From: an uncultured Ruminococcus sp.
GTDB taxonomy: Bacteria > Bacillota > Clostridia > Oscillospirales > Ruminococcaceae
Assembly: GCA_902762785.1 (NCBI GenBank)
Contig: CACWPL010000005.1
Span: 99,842-163,841, forward strand
DNA: 64,000 bases
Direction of reading: 5' to 3'
This document shows, one piece after another, positions 62,743 to 64,000 of this stretch; the stretch's first letter is position 1, and each line of letters begins with the position of its first letter. The position numbers and the translations under genes are program-made. Below the pieces are notes generated by a model. The model was not told where the DNA came from. It did not search any database and was given only the letters and a program-made list of their open reading frames with translations.

Positions 62743-63684
62743 TTAGCTGTCAAGTACGGCGATAAAGTCTCTCATCGCATCGGCTATCTCATCAGGTTTT
62801 TCATTGGCTACCATGTGACCGCAGTCAAGCTCTATCACCTGTACGTCGGTAAGACCATCGGCGTAGTCGCGCATTGCATCTTCCCATACCTGCCCCTCGC
62901 TGTTTGAAAGGAAAAGCAGTGTAGGCACATCGGGCTTTGAAGCGCTGTTTATCTCGCTTATAGCGTCTAAAATATGTGTGCCGCCTTCATTGTCCATGGT
63001 TTTGTTGACAAATTTTCTGCAAGCTATAGCCTTGAAGACAGCCTTCTCATTCTGATCTAGATTCTCGGGCAGAGTGCTGTCCGTCATCGAGATTCTCAGC
63101 AGACCCGATCCTCTCAGAAAGTCATATACTATATGAGACTCGCCGCTATTATTCAGTTCTTCTTCCGTGTAAGCCTTCGGTGTACTCATATCCAGTCCGA
63201 CTATCGCTTCCACCTCATCGGGGTATTTCTGCGCCCAAAGGATCGCTTCTATTCCCGACATGGAGTGAGGGCAGAGGATATACGGAGCTTCAACGCCTGC
63301 CTTCTGAAGTGCTTCATGATCCTGACGGAGTATCGTATCAAAATCACGCTCACCGTCCACCACATCGCTGAATCCGTAACCAAATTTTTCTATGACTGCG
63401 ATCTTGTAGGTATCACTCAGTTTTCTGTACAGCGCACTGTATTGCAGTATCGGAGAGGGCATTCCCGAGCCGGACATAATGACGATCGTGCGGTCGCCCT
63501 CGCCCTCGGTGTATATACTCATCTGATCTCCGTCTACCTCGACCATCTGCCCGAGCGGTTCAAGGAGCGGCTTTTCCTTGCTCAACATTATCCTATGGTA
63601 AATGAATATTACCAAAAGGAGCACTAATAGCAGTATCAGTATGGCGAGAAAAATCTTCCCTACGATCTTCAGTGCTTTTTTCAT
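62743..63684 (-). CDS. Membrane-anchored alpha/beta hydrolase
   Basis: A 313-residue protein: basic N-terminus and one membrane helix (about 8-30), then an alpha/beta-hydrolase fold. The nucleophile elbow is PHSMSG (Ser), with a candidate Asp near SEGQVWEDAM and His in DCGHMVANEKP near the end. The cap region is small. Substrate unknown, perhaps an ester or lactone. Base composition and codons are much more AT-rich than neighbours, suggesting horizontal acquisition. Confidence 0.85.
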   Translation of the reverse strand: MKKALKIVGKIFLAILILLLVLLLVIFIYHRIMLSKEKPLLEPLGQMVEVDGDQMSIYTEGEGDRTIVIMSGSGMPSPILQYSALYRKLSDTYKIAVIEKFGYGFSDVVDGERDFDTILRQDHEALQKAGVEAPYILCPHSMSGIEAILWAQKYPDEVEAIVGLDMSTPKAYTEEELNNSGESHIVYDFLRGSGLLRISMTDSTLPENLDQNEKAVFKAIACRKFVNKTMDNEGGTHILDAISEINSASKPDVPTLLFLSNSEGQVWEDAMRDYADGLTDVQVIELDCGHMVANEKPDEIADAMRDFIAVLDS

Positions 63685-63731
63685 ATTGTATTACTCCTTT
63701 TAGTGACATATCCCGATCTATGATAGTACCA

Positions 63732-63760
63732 ATTATAGCACGACATCGCTGTATTGTCAA
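63732..63760 (-). promoter_or_regulatory. Promoter of the hydrolase gene
   Basis: Minus strand: TTGACA (63760-63755), 17 nt, TATAAT (63737-63732), a perfect consensus. Confidence 0.85.
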
Positions 63761-63769
63761 TAGAAACGC

Positions 63770-63804
63770 CATAGTACTTCTGACTTCAGATCAGAAATAC
63801 TATG
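63770..63804. repeat. Long inverted repeat beside the hydrolase gene
   Basis: 14-bp arms CATAGTACTTCTGA and TCAGAAATACTATG (one mismatched pair) with a 7-nt loop, directly upstream of the hydrolase promoter. It may be a terminator remnant, an operator or an end of an acquired segment. Confidence 0.6.
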
Positions 63805-63902
63805 GCTCAGTCTGTCAAAAAAGTCGTTTTTCTAGGCGGCTTCTACGTTGTATAAGCGACCGGCCGCGCTCGCAAGCTCGCTGGCCGTCTGCTTATCCCC
63901 GC

Positions 63903-63995
63903 CCCCCTGCCCCCCGCCCCCAGGGGCGGGGGGAGAAAATGGCGGCGCTGCGCGCCGCCGCCGCTTTTTCCGCCGCCTTACGGCGGCGGTATCAA
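63903..63995. repeat. Structured intergenic repeat, copy 2
   Basis: Same three-hairpin layout as at 60404-60501: CCCCCCGCCCC/GGGGCGGGGGG (63910-63933), GGCGGCGC/GCGCCGCC (63941-63959), CCGCCGCC/GGCGGCGG (63970-63989), with the identical GCCGCTTTTT and TATCAA. It reaches the window end, so flanks are unknown. Confidence 0.85.
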
Positions 63996-64000
63996 CAAGC

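Overview
The window reads as a chromosome segment of a high-GC (roughly 60%), anaerobic, cellulolytic Clostridia of the Ruminococcaceae/Ruminococcus type. The clues are a GH5 cellulase ending in a type I dockerin, a membrane-anchored GH9 endoglucanase, an orphan sporulation sigma-K gene, and a Firmicutes-style gene order (era-yqzL-recO-mutS2; trmK-nif3). Nearly every intergenic region carries a sigma-A promoter with exactly 17 bp between -35 and -10. Species assignment is inference.

Layout. 0-1.1 kb: infC-rpmI translation operon on the minus strand, with a terminator-bearing leader and an apparent AUA start for infC. 1.2-7.9 kb, plus strand: a lone type IV prepilin, phoH, ybeY, era, a tiny yqzL, recO, mutS2. 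7.9-12.8 kb, minus: a LacI-type sensor fused to a GGDEF cyclase, followed by a GH9 cellulase in what looks like one operon. 12.8-14.2 kb: peroxide module (gpx, TSCPD protein, OhrR-like repressor). 14.4-17.1 kb: a sugar-nucleotide epimerase-type protein and an orphan sugar-binding lipoprotein. 17.2-25.5 kb: SmtB-type regulator, SDR, DNA glycosylase, rqcH, a lipoprotein, rlmA, nif3, trmK, two small metal-binding proteins, a SigH-like sigma factor and an orphan fumarase beta subunit.

25.5-42.5 kb is the cell-division and cell-wall (dcw) cluster, all minus: mraZ, rsmH, ftsL, spoVD/ftsI, murE, murF, an MraY-like gene lacking catalytic residues, ftsW, murG, murA, ftsQ, then ftsZ and a DivIVA-like coiled-coil gene on their own promoters. 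murD, murC and ftsA are absent from this cluster. 42.6-46.8 kb: a polytopic glycosyltransferase, a small AT-rich ORF, sigK and a PAS-HD-GYP protein. 46.9-54.1 kb: carbohydrate uptake locus (LacI repressor, binding protein, two permeases, no ATPase) next to the dockerin-bearing GH5 cellulase. 54.2-60.3 kb: a Tim44-like membrane protein and a glycolytic operon (pgk, tpiA, gpmI with two unknown membrane proteins). 60.3-64 kb: pyrimidine-nucleoside phosphorylase, small membrane proteins, an AT-rich alpha/beta hydrolase, and two copies of a three-hairpin structured repeat.

Most notable: (i) the degenerate MraY at the canonical mraY position together with the missing murD; (ii) a structured intergenic repeat whose two copies differ by compensatory base changes; (iii) the sensor-cyclase/cellulase operon and a 14-bp motif shared with an orphan binding-protein gene; (iv) the AUA-started infC with attenuator. 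No rRNA, tRNA, CRISPR array, phage or IS element was recognised.
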